DNA of 64,000 nucleotides from positions 46,857,052 through 46,921,051 of the forward strand of contig OX326956.1 of NCBI GenBank assembly GCA_946800325.1. Reading direction: 5' to 3'. Of the stretch, positions 1 to 12,315 are shown piece after piece. The notes under the pieces are model-generated. The model was not told the DNA's origin, made no database searches, and saw only the letters and a list, made by a program, of their open reading frames with translations. Every line of letters starts with the position of its first letter. Within the stretch, counting starts at the first letter, position 1. A program made the position numbers and the translations under genes. The stretch comes from Luzula sylvatica. Taxonomy: Eukaryota > Streptophyta > Magnoliopsida > Poales > Juncaceae.

Positions 1-47
1 CAAAAAGAACCAATAAAGTTTTAAAAAATGGTAGAAATTTAACTTAC

Positions 48-2526
48 CCTAAGAGTGCTAGGGAGTAATTACGCAATTCTTGCGTGAAATTTCTCAGACA
101 AATATACACACTAAAAATTACCAAAAGAAATATAAAATTAATTAATTAAAATAATGGTTACAAATGAAAATTGGAAGTATATATTAATATTAACATACGT
201 GATGGGGATCCAAGAAGTATAGGGATGATATTTATTATAACTAATTTTGTCAAGGCAATAAATATACTCGTACCACAAGTACCCAGCCTGTAAAAACATT
301 AATAAAACATATATTATACCATTTATATGATATTAAAAAACATAATTATGCAACAAATATTGTATATAAAATAAATATATTTCAACGTACCAATAAAGCA
401 GTAGAAACAATAATTGTCTTGACTATTCGTCTCCTTTTCGGTTCAGATTCTTCTAATTTTTCCATTAATTTCTCAACCTTTAAAAATCAATAATTATTCA
501 AATTAACCCAAGTATTTTAATATTATTTATAAGAATCTAAACATAGCAAAGCAATCTAGAAGTATGTACATTTGGGTGGAAATATGCATATAACATCCCC
601 ACAATCCATATATATCTATCCAGTCCAGACCTAAACTTCCATTCATGTAATAATGGTAAATTCGCCTTTCTTGGATTGGGATCCTTATACCCTAAAATAT
701 TAAATAAACACAAAAATAATCAACTATAAATTCAAATCAGTAAAATTCACAAAAATTACAAAAAAAACCCTCCATTCTTGAGAAATTCAATAATCAAGGG
801 GCTTTTCTGCAATTTAGTGATAAAACAGGGGTTTTTTTTGCAAAATTTCACTAATGAGATATCATACTAACCGACAAGAAAAGTCAAAGGGGTCCATAAA
901 GTTTCGAAAACGCCAGGGACTTCCCAAATAAAAACCACCATTGCAAAGCAAGAAATGAGTTTAATTACCATAACGCCCCTAATCTCATTATATTTATTAA
1001 ATAATCCCAATGTGGCGTACACCATGATCGTGAACAACGTGTGCATTGGACAAATATAATACAACATGACATCATTGTTCAAAACTATACAACATAACGT
1101 TACGAAAAAATTCAAACGCCACATCATCTGCAAAAAATAAATTTAATATTTCGTCATAAACCCTAAATTTATGAGAGAGAGATAGAGAGAGAAAGGGTAC
1201 CTGGACGAAACGAGCGAGACTAAAGTCCTTGCGAATATAATAATAAGAAAAGTTACCGAATCCTGTTAACCATACATACGCGGCAATAAATACGCGTATA
1301 GAATTATATATTTCTACTGCTGCAAAGTAGTGGTACAGTAAAAATAAAACCTGAAAAAAAGAAGTAAAAATTTAAATAAATGAAGTGATTAGGGTTTAGG
1401 GTTTAGGGATTCATTACTTGCATCCAGCCTCTCCATTCTTCGGTTTGGTGTCGGTTTAAATAAAGCAGGGGCTTTCCTGTAAATATCGATTTATCGTTGT
1501 GCTTTTTGAGAGAACTTAAAAACGAAGCCATTATAAACAAGAGATAGAGAAAGACGAATAAATCTCTGCTGTAATTCTGCAATAATCAATCAAATCCAAA
1601 ATCAATGTAATTTTTCTAATTGTAGGGACTTATTTGCAAAAATGATTTTGTTTATAGTTACTTTTTTGGACTCGGGAAAGAGATTTGTTCGATCACATAA
1701 GTAGAAATAAATAAGAATTCCTCCAAGTTCGGCCCTGCATTTAATATATTATATATATTTTCAAATGAGAACATATATTTTGAATAAATTATTTAGTTTA
1801 TTTAGTACTTCTTAATAGAAGTTGAGTATCTTACATGGATCTAAATAGGGCGCGGTTTTCGAGGAAGAACGATTCGTCCCTTCTTAAGAATCTATAGAAA
1901 CAAAGTAATGCATATAGATTAAGATAAAAATTCAAAGTGCTTATATAGTTATATCTGAATTTTTTTTATTATAAGTAAGAAAATGACATGACCTTTGTAT
2001 ATTGGTCCTAATTGATGTGTTTTGAGACTTAGGAGAAGAGGCTTTTGCGAGGCCTCCTTCGAGCAAAATCGTTTGTTCTTCGTCTTTTTCTCCCAAATTC
2101 GAATCTAAATCTGAATGGCTGCAAAAGAACACAAAATTCAATGATTATAAGAATTATAGACATGTAGAATAAATTTTGAAACGAATTGGAATCAGTGAAT
2201 TTACGCTTTTGCATGAGCTGGTGATTTCTTGTAATTGAGCCATTCTGAGTATACCCACGAAACTAACACGATCACAAAACTTAGCAAAAATGAAACCTGC
2301 ACAAATAAATTAACATCTGCATCGAATCAATGAAGTCAATTTAAGATCGGAGTTAATAAAAGGAACAAATTCAGATTCATAGTAGCTCGAATTGATCACT
2401 AATTGTGCATGGCATTGAATAATTTCAATTCATCTTTTTAGAAAATTGCAAGTGAGCAATGAGAAGAACAGAAGTAAAACGAATTGAACAAACCTGTCCT
2501 GCAGTCCACGGCCCGGACTCGACCAT
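48..2526 (-). CDS. RWA: RWA-type cell-wall O-acetyltransferase (Cas1p-like), 3' end outside window
   Basis: Multi-pass Golgi membrane protein of the Reduced Wall Acetylation family, which supplies acetyl groups for xylan and other wall polysaccharides. Twelve exons read in frame (high to low): 2526-2494, 2296-2205, 2118-1993, 1891-1835, 1734-1662, 1576-1418, 1350-1201, 1127-872, 691-570, 477-391, 287-199, 110-48. All have GT/AG borders. They encode about 435 residues, against about 540-570 for the family, so the C-terminus lies beyond base 1. The start is [11 protein letters not shown], matching the family N-terminus. Recognisable blocks are [85 protein letters not shown] and [12 protein letters not shown]. 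Identification is firm; which RWA paralogue it is cannot be told. Confidence 0.93.
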
Positions 2527-2615
2527 CTTCACTCTTCCTTCCTACAGAAAGCAATGCTATAGTTTGGGAGCACGACCCCAAAATCTACTGTTTGTTCAAG
2601 TCAACCAAACTCGAC

Positions 2616-2629
2616 CAGAGAGAGAGAGG

Positions 2630-2671
<42 letters not shown>
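2616..2671. repeat. (GA)n microsatellite upstream of RWA
   Basis: Nearly pure AG repeat about 100 bp 5' of the RWA start codon, reading as CT on the transcribed strand. It is probably in the promoter or 5' UTR. The rest of 2527-2877 shows nothing further. Confidence 0.9.
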
Positions 2672-2675
<4 letters not shown>

Positions 2676-2877
2676 AAGAAAAACTAGGAGAAGAAGATAG
2701 TTAAACCATTAATGGTGGTAGTGATGGGAGAGAAAAGGTCGTGTTCGGGTAGCGTGGGCTTGTATGTGATATTCAATGATAAACACTTTCCAACTACTAC
2801 TGCCGGGTTGGATGGGATCCCATAGTAAATTCGGATTTGTATTGGGTTAACGGGTCATTATTTGTATAATTAGTATT

Positions 2878-3699
<822 letters not shown>

Positions 3700-4163
3700 A
3701 TTAGTATTTGTATAAATTTTACAGTTTGATGCTCTGAATAAATTAGTTTTGGAATTTTGTATCCGCATAAAATTAGTTTCGGATTTTTATTGGGTTAACG
3801 GGTCATTATTTTTATAATAGTTTGACCACCGGGGTTTAGTTGGTTAACGGTTAGAGTCCGAGTCCGAGTCTGTATCCGTTTAATTGTATAATAAAATAAT
3901 TCTTTGACGAATGTGGACATCATGGATTAATCTATATGACTATATCACATTTTTGCATGTATGCTCTTTCCATTTTTTTTATATAAAAGCCGGTTGGTGA
4001 ATTAATTAATAATTATAGACCGGAAAAAAGAGTCCGGTTTTACAAGGTACAGTTCATAGAAATATATTTTTAAACCAATTACAATAAATTCAATAAATTA
4101 TGTTTTACCAATTATTTGAAAGTTAATATAAAATAAAAAGATCACACGCTAATGCCAATAATT

Positions 4164-4879
4164 TTATTTGCCCCTAGACCAAATTCCACTTTTACCCCCA
4201 CTTTTATGAACCAAACAAACATCAGTGATACATATTTCCTTCGAAGCAGCTTTACACATATCGTAAACAGTAAGCCCAGCCACGCTCACCGCCACCATGG
4301 CCTCCATTTCGACTCCAGTTTTTTCGACACAATTGACCTCACCTTCGATCTCCACGCTGAAATCCGTCTCGTTGAGCCTCAAATCGACCCTAACATCGCT
4401 CAATCCGATATTATGACACAACGGGATGAGATTACTCGTGTTTTTCGCACCCATTATGCCCGCTATTTTTGCCACGTTTAACGCGTCTCCTTTTGAGATT
4501 TGATTGGAGGAGACCAAGTCGAAAACGGTTTGGCCCAAGAGAACCTTGCACGAGGCTATTGCGGTTCGTTTCGAGTCGGGTTTTGTGGAGATGTTTACCA
4601 TTTTAGCCTTGCCCGTGTTGTCTACGTGAGTCAAGTGCGGTTCGGTTTGAGGGGGTGGAGTTGAATTTAGAGAATTTGGAGGGGGGTCGCCGAAAATCGC
4701 CTCCATTTCCTAATTGGCATAACATTTTAGAAAAAAAAAGGAATAATATTAAAAATGATTAATTTTACCTTGTTGAGCTCGTCAATGGCAGAACTGTTGG
4801 TTCTGTTACAAAGAAAATGCCGCTGGATTAAAGAGTGAGGCCTCTTTCCACTTTGCGATATGGTGCGTAAAATCGACAT
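4164..4879 (-). CDS. CNX3: Cyclic pyranopterin monophosphate synthase (MoaC/CNX3)
   Basis: Mitochondrial enzyme of the first molybdenum-cofactor step; with CNX2 it converts GTP to cyclic pyranopterin monophosphate. Exons 4879-4769 and 4709-4164 give 218 residues. The first 37 (MSILRTISQSGKRPHSLIQR...) look like a basic mitochondrial presequence. The MoaC domain follows, with LTHVDNTGKAKMVNIS, PLCHNIGLSDV, GVEMEAMVAVSVAGLTVYDM and a KSGGKSG tail carrying the conserved lysines. The intron falls inside ELNK|EMEAIFG, a sequence typical of plant CNX3. An in-frame ATG at 4942 lies upstream of what looks like a 5'-UTR intron acceptor (TTTTCAG near 4912-4918), so 4879 is preferred. A matching non-coding first exon probably ends at 5241 (CCAG|GTATGA). 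Confidence 0.95.
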
Positions 4880-5241
4880 GGAGAGATCAACACGAGTTTT
4901 GGATTCTGAAGCTGAAAATAGAGGTTCAATCATTACATACATAGAAAATTATTCGATTAGGCATTTCATCGAACATGTTGTGTGCGCAATCAAACAACGA
5001 AAAATTGCAATCATTATGTAGTTTAATTGATTGTGCTTTCTCAAAATTAACATATAGCTCGCTGAGCAGGGTAATTAATGGGCACTATCATCACCAATTG
5101 ATCGTATTAAGAAAAAATGGTAGTAAGAACGTCAAATAAAAATACAAAAGCGAGCACCCAAATCTCTGTTTTCGCACAAATAGCTTAGCTAGCAAGGCAT
5201 AGCTCGTGGATACGGAAGATTGGGGAAAAGGGGATCATACC

Positions 5242-7421
5242 TGGATGAGTAAGTACAAGACTGATCTGCTCTGCCGTTAACCATTGATAGAAGTTCGGAG
5301 TTCGGAGGTGTATTTCTATTTACTGTTACTTTGAAAACCGGGAACTGAAATCCGGTATGTTGAGGAAACACAAGAACATTTCCTACTATTTTTTTCATAA
5401 AAGAATTTACCCAAACATTTATTTTGGACTTATTTTTGTGCAAATTTCTTGTACCACATCATCGTATTTATTTCAATCATTAGATTATGATATGTAGAAA
5501 ATTTTAAACTATTGATTAATTATTGATTTTTTTAGTAACCATTTAAGTGTTCCTTATTTTACACTATATTTTAAGTATTTTTTAAAAAAACCGCATCATC
5601 CTACATTAAATAACGTGAACCCTTATTGAATAGATTCATGTTAGATTAAGTTCATTCAATAATTTATTATTTCACGTAAAATGAAATGATCAAATATGAA
5701 GGCAATTGAAGATGAAAAGTTTATGTTTAAAATACTAACAATGTAATAGGTAATATTATAACACATACACATATTAGTATTACTTTTAGAAAGTTAATTT
5801 TAAGAATTCATCAAATATATTTGTTTTAATTTTTTCTTTATTTTGACATCCGTATTAGCATAGTTCATACATATTGTTTTCATAAATTAAATTTGTAAAA
5901 ATATTATGTAAGAAAATACAATACAAAAATGCATATTTATATTAGTATTACTTTTAGAAATTTAATTCTAAGAATTCATCAAATATATTCGTTTTAATTT
6001 TTTTCTTTATTTTGACATCCATATTAGCATAGTTCGTACATATTTTTTTCATAATTTAAATTTGAAGAAGAAAATATAATGCAAAAAATGCATATTTATA
6101 TATTAGTACTATTTTTAGAAATTTAATTATATCCATCAAATATATTCGTTTTAATTTTTTCTTTATTTTGACATCCATATTAGCTTAGTTCATACATACC
6201 ATTTTTGATAATTTGAATTTGTAAAAATATTATTTAAGAAAATACACAATGCAAAATGCATATTATTATTTACATAATACAATTTGATGTATTTTTTTGC
6301 ATAATAGAATTAGTATTATTATTTATTTTAAAAATTATAACTATAAGAGTCTCATATATTACTATAACAAAATATTAGTACTATATAACTAGTAATGTCT
6401 TACTACATATGTCGTATGATTCATTAGTTTTATATTTGGTATTATATGAAATACTGTGAATAACAATTATATAATATTTGTTGTTATTTTTGTAAAATTG
6501 TGTTAATCTCATATTAGTAGATTTTTCTAAATAGCCAAGTTTGTAAAGTTTATTCCCAAAATAACCATCCCGTGGAGATCAAAAATAACATTTGCGGAGT
6601 TCCCAACTCCCTCAAATACAACTTTGGCGGACTCCAGGATGCTAATTATTTTATTTGTTATTATCTATTATACATTATTTGTTAAAGAAGTCATATATGA
6701 TGTCTCTGGGATTCCCCTCACACTATTAATCAATATCAATTAATTGTTAGTGAAATGTTTTTTTGTTAATTACTATGTTAATTAATTTTTAATTGATGAT
6801 ATAGAAGGTACGAGGGAGGGACTTTGAGGAACATGATAGAATTATCCTTTGTTAAATTATTTTAGATTATACTGTTATCAAAACACATTTCTTACGGTAT
6901 ATACTTTTGTTCAGAACTTCATTCGAAACCCTCGACTGAAGTTAGATATATATCGACTACGAAATCCAAATGGAAGCAAGTCCACCTCGACTTCCCAGAT
7001 TTCACCACCACATCGTATATTTTCTAATTAACACACTTAATTAACATAATAACTAACACATACCTCATAATTAACTATTAATTTATATGGATTTTAATAA
7101 ATTTGAATTATGTAACCGCTGAAAAACTAATGCAAATAGTCATATGGGAAGTGAAATTTGACCCAGAAATGCTCAACACATTCAACACTCAAAAATACAA
7201 ACAAAATGAGCTACAACGATACTGAGATAATTTAAGCAATCAATGAATCAATACTAATTGTCTCAAAAGGAAAACTATACATGTCCCTCTAAATTCAAAG
7301 CAATTTCAAAGAATCTATCTCCTTCAATAACACACACAGATAGTTGAAGATAAATTATGTACAGCAATACTACATTCCAGATTTCAAACTCTAATTCCTA
7401 AACCTAGGTTCCAATACAAGG
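5242..7421. other. Gene-free interval upstream of CNX3
   Basis: AT-rich spacer. Apart from the tandem repeat at about 5780-6290, it holds one feature of note. About 6520-6600 (TTTCTAAATAGCCAAGTTTG, then CCCAAAATAACCATCCCG) resembles in style the termini of the foldback elements at 14.2 and 36.2 kb but has no visible partner. No gene was recognised. Confidence 0.6.
5780..6290. repeat. Three tandem copies of a ~155-170 bp AT-rich unit
   Basis: Each copy contains TTTTAATTTTTTCTTTATTT, a 'GACATCC(A/G)TATTAGC(A/T)TAGTTC(A/G)TACATA' core (cores begin near 5845, 6014 and 6170) and an ATGCATATT...TTAGTA(T/C)TA segment. Copies differ by small indels, so the period is irregular. There is no coding potential. 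Confidence 0.75.
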
Positions 7422-8162
7422 CTAGAGTACTTCTGGATTGGGGTTAGTGTTATCGCTAGAATCATCTTCTTCCTTCTCCACTGGAGGTGGCAAATTCAAA
7501 TCGAACCCAAAAACTTTCTTTTCGACAGTAAGAGAACCACCGTCAACAATGTTCTCCTCGCTCTTTTGGTTCTTAATCCCCACCAGTTCTACTTTTTCTG
7601 GCTCCAACTCGTCTTTTCGCTTCTTAGAACTATCGTCTTTCTTAATCCCACTCGACGATGAACCTTTTGCTTTCGCCTTCTCGAATGATTCCCGTGACAT
7701 GGACGCAAGATTCCACGCAGCCTGGATTTCGTAAAACGAAAACTTTGGAAGGTCGGAAATGAATTTCGGTTTCATAACAGGTCGTTGGACTTGGTCGTGA
7801 CGTGATGGAGGAGGGTTAACGACACGACAATTTCTCTCTGGATGACACCTCATATGACCAAAAAGTGCCTTCAGAGACGGAAATTTCTTAGAACACTCAC
7901 CGCACGGTGGGTGCGGTGCTTCAGCTTTCTCTTTGTTGGGTTTTGTACAAAGAGACAGAGGATTTGCGTTGGTCAGAGCTTCTTTTTTCTTAGGCGCTCT
8001 ATGCTCAATCTTTAACTTGGGAGGAGTTTGGTATCCATTAGAGCTTGAAGGTGGAAGAAGATTAGGGCTTGAAGGTGGAAGAAGATTAGGGCTTGAATGT
8101 GGAAGATTAGGGTTTGTGGAAGAACTGGGGCTGTGGGGCTTTGATGAGAGATTTAGACTCAT
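7422..8162 (-). CDS. Single C2H2 zinc-finger protein with EAR motif
   Basis: Intronless 246-residue nuclear transcription factor. One finger is visible: C87-x2-C90-x12-H103-x3-H107 with the helix PSLKALFGHMRCHPER, a variant of the plant QALGGH signature. LTNANPLSLCTKP precedes the finger. The N-terminus has tandem SSPNLLPP repeats. A Lys/Ser-rich stretch (SSSSGIKKDDSSKKRKDE) could be a nuclear signal. Near the C-terminus FGFDLNLPPP contains a DLNLPP EAR-type repression motif, so a transcriptional repressor is likely. It is the relative of the gene at 20893-21483. Confidence 0.85.
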   Translation of the reverse strand: MSLNLSSKPHSPSSSTNPNLPHSSPNLLPPSSPNLLPPSSSNGYQTPPKLKIEHRAPKKKEALTNANPLSLCTKPNKEKAEAPHPPCGECSKKFPSLKALFGHMRCHPERNCRVVNPPPSRHDQVQRPVMKPKFISDLPKFSFYEIQAAWNLASMSRESFEKAKAKGSSSSGIKKDDSSKKRKDELEPEKVELVGIKNQKSEENIVDGGSLTVEKKVFGFDLNLPPPVEKEEDDSSDNTNPNPEVL

Positions 8163-8397
8163 CGTGAAATGGGGTTGCTACTTGCTACTGCGAGAGGAAG
8201 TAGGAGGGTTAAATAGGTGCTGAATGGTGATAAGGAGAAGTCGGTATTTCACTAGTGAAGTGGAGATCGTGGATTAAGGTAGTTATATGGCTATCTTTAT
8301 TTTAAGTGAAATTGGTCTACAATGAATATATGAAATGCTACATTTTATTTAAGTGTATTATATTCTTTTTCAGTCGTTATATTCAGGGATATACATA

Positions 8398-8460
8398 TAC
8401 ATTGCTCCACGTCAAGCAGTAGGTGCCTCTCTGACGGTTGGTAGCTTCTCTGCCACGTCA
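8398..8460. promoter_or_regulatory. Upstream block shared with the second zinc-finger gene
   Basis: ATTGCTCCACGTCAAGCAGT at 8401-8420, followed by GGTGCCTCTCTGACGG, lies about 240 bp upstream of the start at 8162. It resembles ATTGCTCCGCGTGAAGCACT at 21745-21764, about 260 bp upstream of the second gene. On the gene strand it contains TGACGTGG, a bZIP-type core. A second similar stretch, GTGAAGTGGAGATCGTGG, lies nearer the gene. Confidence 0.55.
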
Positions 8461-8565
8461 ACATGAAATTAACCGTCCCGATGCTTATATGTTTTCTGTA
8501 ATGTTTGTTGTATAGCAAAATGTATATTGATTACATGGGCGCAGACGGGTCGGATATTTTCTTTA

Positions 8566-9030
8566 CGAATCGTATTGATTTCCCGAATAAGAATATCGTA
8601 AATAATTTTGTTTGCAGATACGGATACGATCATGATGCTTGTTTTGTAAATAAAATTTTATGTAGTGTTTATGTGGTCGCAATAAATGTATGCTCTTTAT
8701 AGGAATGTATATCGAATACGAGTACGAATTGATTTACCGAATAAGAATACCGTCAATAATTTTGTTTGCGGATAACGAGACGATCATGATGCTTGTTTTG
8801 TAGATAGAATTTTATGTTGTGTTCATGGGGTAGCAACAAATATCTACTCATTATAGGAATGTATATCGAATACAAGTACGAATTGATTTCCCGAATAAGA
8901 ATACCGTAAATAATTTTGCTTGCGGATACGGATACGATCAGGATACTTGTTTTGTAAATAAATGTGTATGTAGTGTTTATGGGGTAGGAAAAAATGTCTA
9001 CTCATTATAGAGATGTTGATGGGTCAGATT
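8566..9030. repeat. Tandem ~155-bp repeat with GATACGGATACGATCA core
   Basis: Three imperfect copies, starting near 8566, 8726 and 8879. Each reads GAATTGATTTCCCGAATAAG, then AATAATTTTG(T/C)TTGC(A/G)GATA, then a GATCA(T/G)GATGCTTGTTTTGTA segment, ending in a 'CTCATTATAGGAATGTATATCGAATAC' type joint. The 65-residue reading frame here is not conserved between copies. Related sequence recurs at 12345-12400. Confidence 0.75.
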
Positions 9031-9379
9031 TATTTAATCGAACCGTACTAAAAGTATTTGTATTAGAATAAAACTATTCGTATCAGATCGAATACTGAAT
9101 TGTTCCCTCCCATTAAATTTACAATAGCTTGGCCCAGCAGCAGCAGCATGCCACGTCTAGCTAATCCAACCGTCTGTATGTTCTACACATCTCAACCGTC
9201 CCTTCCAAACATAACCTAAAAACTAACCCAACGCTCGTTCATTAAACTCACTCTCTCGCTTTCCATGCCCTCTCTCTTTTTCTTTTTCTCTCTCTCTCTC
9301 TATCTCCGGTTTCCTGCCGATTCGAGAGAAAGATCTCGAATCAATGTTATTCTCTCGAATCAATGCACCGAGAGAAACC

Positions 9380-9454
9380 ATGGCCAGGAAAAGAAGAGAA
9401 GCGGAGCGAGAAGTGGCCAGGAAAAGAAGAGAAGCGGAGCGAGAAGAAGCATAA
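9380..9454 (+). CDS. Possible 24-residue peptide made of a duplicated 12-residue unit
   Basis: ATG in a favourable context (AACCATGGCC). It is followed by two copies of a 36-bp unit encoding ARKRREAERE(E/V), then a stop: a short, highly charged, probably helical peptide. A CT-rich leader precedes it. Nothing links it to a known family; it may be a chance frame in a tandem duplication. Confidence 0.2.
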   Translation: MARKRREAEREVARKRREAEREEA

Positions 9455-9767
9455 AGGAACGGTGATCGGGGCTATGGGGCGCTCTCCATGTGATCGTTTC
9501 TTGATACGACGGATCAGGTTTACATCTCCTCGATCGTCCTTGCAGCAGTAGCTTTCTCTACTTTCTTCTTGCAAGGGTGATAGGTGCTGGAGAGCAAGGA
9601 AATGAGGGTGAAGGATGCTGGTGAGCAAGGAAATGAGGGTGATGAGTGACGAAGGGGCCTCCCTTACTACTGGCCACTGGGTGCATGCTAACTGTTCGAC
9701 GAAATGCCAATGATGAAAGCTTACTTGGTGAATACCAACGGTGAAAGCTCGCTTGGTGCATGTCAAC

Positions 9768-9996
9768 CAGCGGCGGATCTTGACAAGATTCGTTGTGTGT
9801 GTGTGTGTGGGGGGGGGGGGGGCAAAATTAAAAATTGATTCTGAAATTACACTGTGCAAATTTTTTGGGGGGGCAAATTGTAAATTTTACGTTATTATAC
9901 TGATAAAATACACTGAATCACTAGATATATACATTGTTCGGCCAAAATCTTGGGGGGGCGACCGCCCCCCGCGGCCCTCACTAAGATCCGCCCCTG
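9768..9996. mobile_element. hAT-type MITE with 8-bp target duplication
   Basis: 229-bp element with terminal repeats CAGCGGCGGATCTTGAC on the left and the complement of CAGGGGCGGATCTTAG on the right. It is flanked by perfect direct repeats ATGTCAAC at 9760-9767 and 9997-10004. There is no coding sequence. It contains a G14 run (9809-9822) and other G/C homopolymers. Confidence 0.88.
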
Positions 9997-12315
9997 ATGT
10001 CAACTGTTCGAGGAAATGCCGATGGTCAAAGCTCACTTGGCGAATGGTGAAGAGAACTGGAAAAGAGCCCTCTACTTGCGCCGCAGTGCCCTCTCCCTCT
10101 TTCTCCGGTGCTTCTTGCTGTTGGCACACCTCCTTCCATGAGAAGAAAACCACCCTTCTAAGGACGATCACGTCTTCACTCTCTGCGTCTCTCTGATTGA
10201 TTTCTCGAGCCCTAGATATGGAGCTCTTAAAGGGTTTCTTCATTGTTTTATACGCTTCTTAAGCAAATTCCGAGAAAAGGGTCTATGGCCGGTTCTAAAA
10301 GGTTTCCTCCCCCCCGTATCTACGTTTATTGTTGTCTGGTCTGATGTTGGAAGGTGATTTTTTCGTTTATTGTTTAATTTTCCTAGATACATCCAAAGAT
10401 GATTTTTATTTATTTTTTATTTTCAGGCCAGAGTGCAGGATCTTGAATCCTTCCCTTCTCCTAGACGCATTCAAAATGGAATTTGATTCAGATTTTAATA
10501 CCAGAGGATTTGGTATTATTATCAAGGTATTATTTTACATCATATACCCCCGACTTTGTTTACATTGCTAAAAACCCTAAATATTTGATATTAGTTGATT
10601 ATATATATTTTTATCTTGTAGCTGTCATATTGATAGTGGCCTAAGATTGCATATTATATAAAGGTATTATTATTTATCTAATTATAAATAGAAAAATTTA
10701 CATAAAACCCAAAGGCCCTTACTTTGCTTCAATTGAAAAAGAATCATTGTAGTGTCCAAAATACTGGAATTTGTTAGGTTCAGATCGTCAACTAGCCACT
10801 TGTCCTCGAATGATCCCAAGCACACCAGTTCTCGACAGGAACAAACTCCCAATGCTTCGCAAGTATTACAAACAGGTCCATTGTTGTTGGATCACGTGAC
10901 GGTAAGGTTTGTTTGCAATTTGGTCGTCAATAATTTTGTATACTAATCTTCTGCTTTAATTTCTTATTTATATGATATTGAAATGAAAGATAGTTGTGAG
11001 ACTAAAGGGAAAAATAAACTCAGCAATTCACATCTCTTATCAAAGGAAGATATATAAGGTGGGTTTCTGGTTTAGGTTAATTAACAATTTCTCAATCAAA
11101 CTAAAATCTAAATTGGAATATAGTATTGTTTATATTTCTTATTTATGTAAATTTGATGGTTTAATGTAGTGAAATTTAAGCCATAGACAGAAGAAAAACT
11201 GAGTCAGTTCAAAACAAGACGGGAGTGAAAGACATTCCTTGGCAAATCCGAGATGCGAGGCTTGAGTATAGAAACAAGACCAACACTTAATGGGAAGATC
11301 TTGTCCTTCCTTCGTTGCACCGGAATTTTAGCGCAAATGCACTGAATATAAGTAATTTCACCATCTAAAGAAGAGTCTGAAGAGATTACTTATGAATCAA
11401 GAGATTACTTGTGCAAATGCACCGGAATTTAATTTCGCTTGTTCAAAGGCCATTCGTGGAATCAGTTTGCAGTTAATTTTACCACATTTTGATTGTTTAT
11501 TTAGATCCAAAATTATTGCAAGCAAAATAAAAAAGGCGCGCAAAGCCCTAAAGTGTTTTCTTTTCAGGTGCCAGTGAAAGATCGTGAATATGGATCGGCG
11601 AAATCCGAAACTGCAGAAATGATAGAATTAGTAGCTAATTTAATAAAGAAAGGAACATGAGATGAATTAATGCCTCGAAACCCAGATCCTTGTGCTCCAA
11701 TTAGTGCTTCAATATTAGTGCTTATAGGTACTTAATTTATTTTGGCATCTTTTCTTGGCATTAATGAAAAATAAATGGAAATAAGTTGGTACTTGTAGGT
11801 ACCATTCATTGTACCGGTATAAGAAATCTTAATAGGTCTCATATATCTCATTTTCTATTAATTCAGGTACCAAATGAAGTTTTTTTTATATGCTCTTTTT
11901 TCCCCGCTCAATTCACTCATAAATAACTTGTTTCTCTTTTATTTTTTGCCTCAGTATTTTTTTATTTTTGTCAGCAATATAACTGTATAAGCATGGCAAA
12001 AGTAAACAGAGAATTTTATAGTCAACGGAAAAAAGTAAATAATGAAACTTGAAAGTATGTTGATTGTGATTGTTTAACTTTGTGTCACTGCTCGGTGAAA
12101 ATAAGAAACCAAAGAAGCTTCAATAGTCAACAGAATGTGTAACATATTGCTTTGTATACAGTATACATTGTTGTTACATCCAAACGTAAAGAGAACCACC
12201 TCACCTTCTTGGTGTTAATATTTGCACATGTTTTTGGGTTCATAAATTCTTAATGTATTTCGTTCAAGCCAAGCAATTGACAAGTATATATATCGCTGCG
12301 AAGCGCGAGCAATTT

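Larger units (their letters stand above)
9240..12240. other. Region without a recognised gene; possible decayed gene
   Basis: Pyrimidine-rich leader-like DNA at 9250-9310 is followed by a small duplicated open frame at 9380-9454. Later there are short exon-like stretches with plausible splice sites: 10425-10530 (ending AAG|GTATTA), 10742-10900 (ending GACG|GTAAGG), 11180-11290, and 11567-11660 (after TTTTCAG, ending in a stop). Their translations, such as GVKDIPWQIRDARLEYRNKT, match nothing I recognise and cannot be joined into one frame. A stretch near 9688-9735 is repeated at 10000-10055 (AACTGTTCGA(C/G)GAAATGCC). It could be a broken gene or an unknown plant-specific one. Confidence 0.3.

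Noticed and set aside
4727..4942. Upstream ATG at 4942 as the CNX3 start
   Set aside because: A good intron acceptor lies between it and the ATG at 4879, and the residues from 4879 onward form the expected presequence.
7438..8223. Plus-strand open frames opposite the first zinc-finger gene
   Set aside because: Antisense shadows of the C2H2 gene with no motif of their own.
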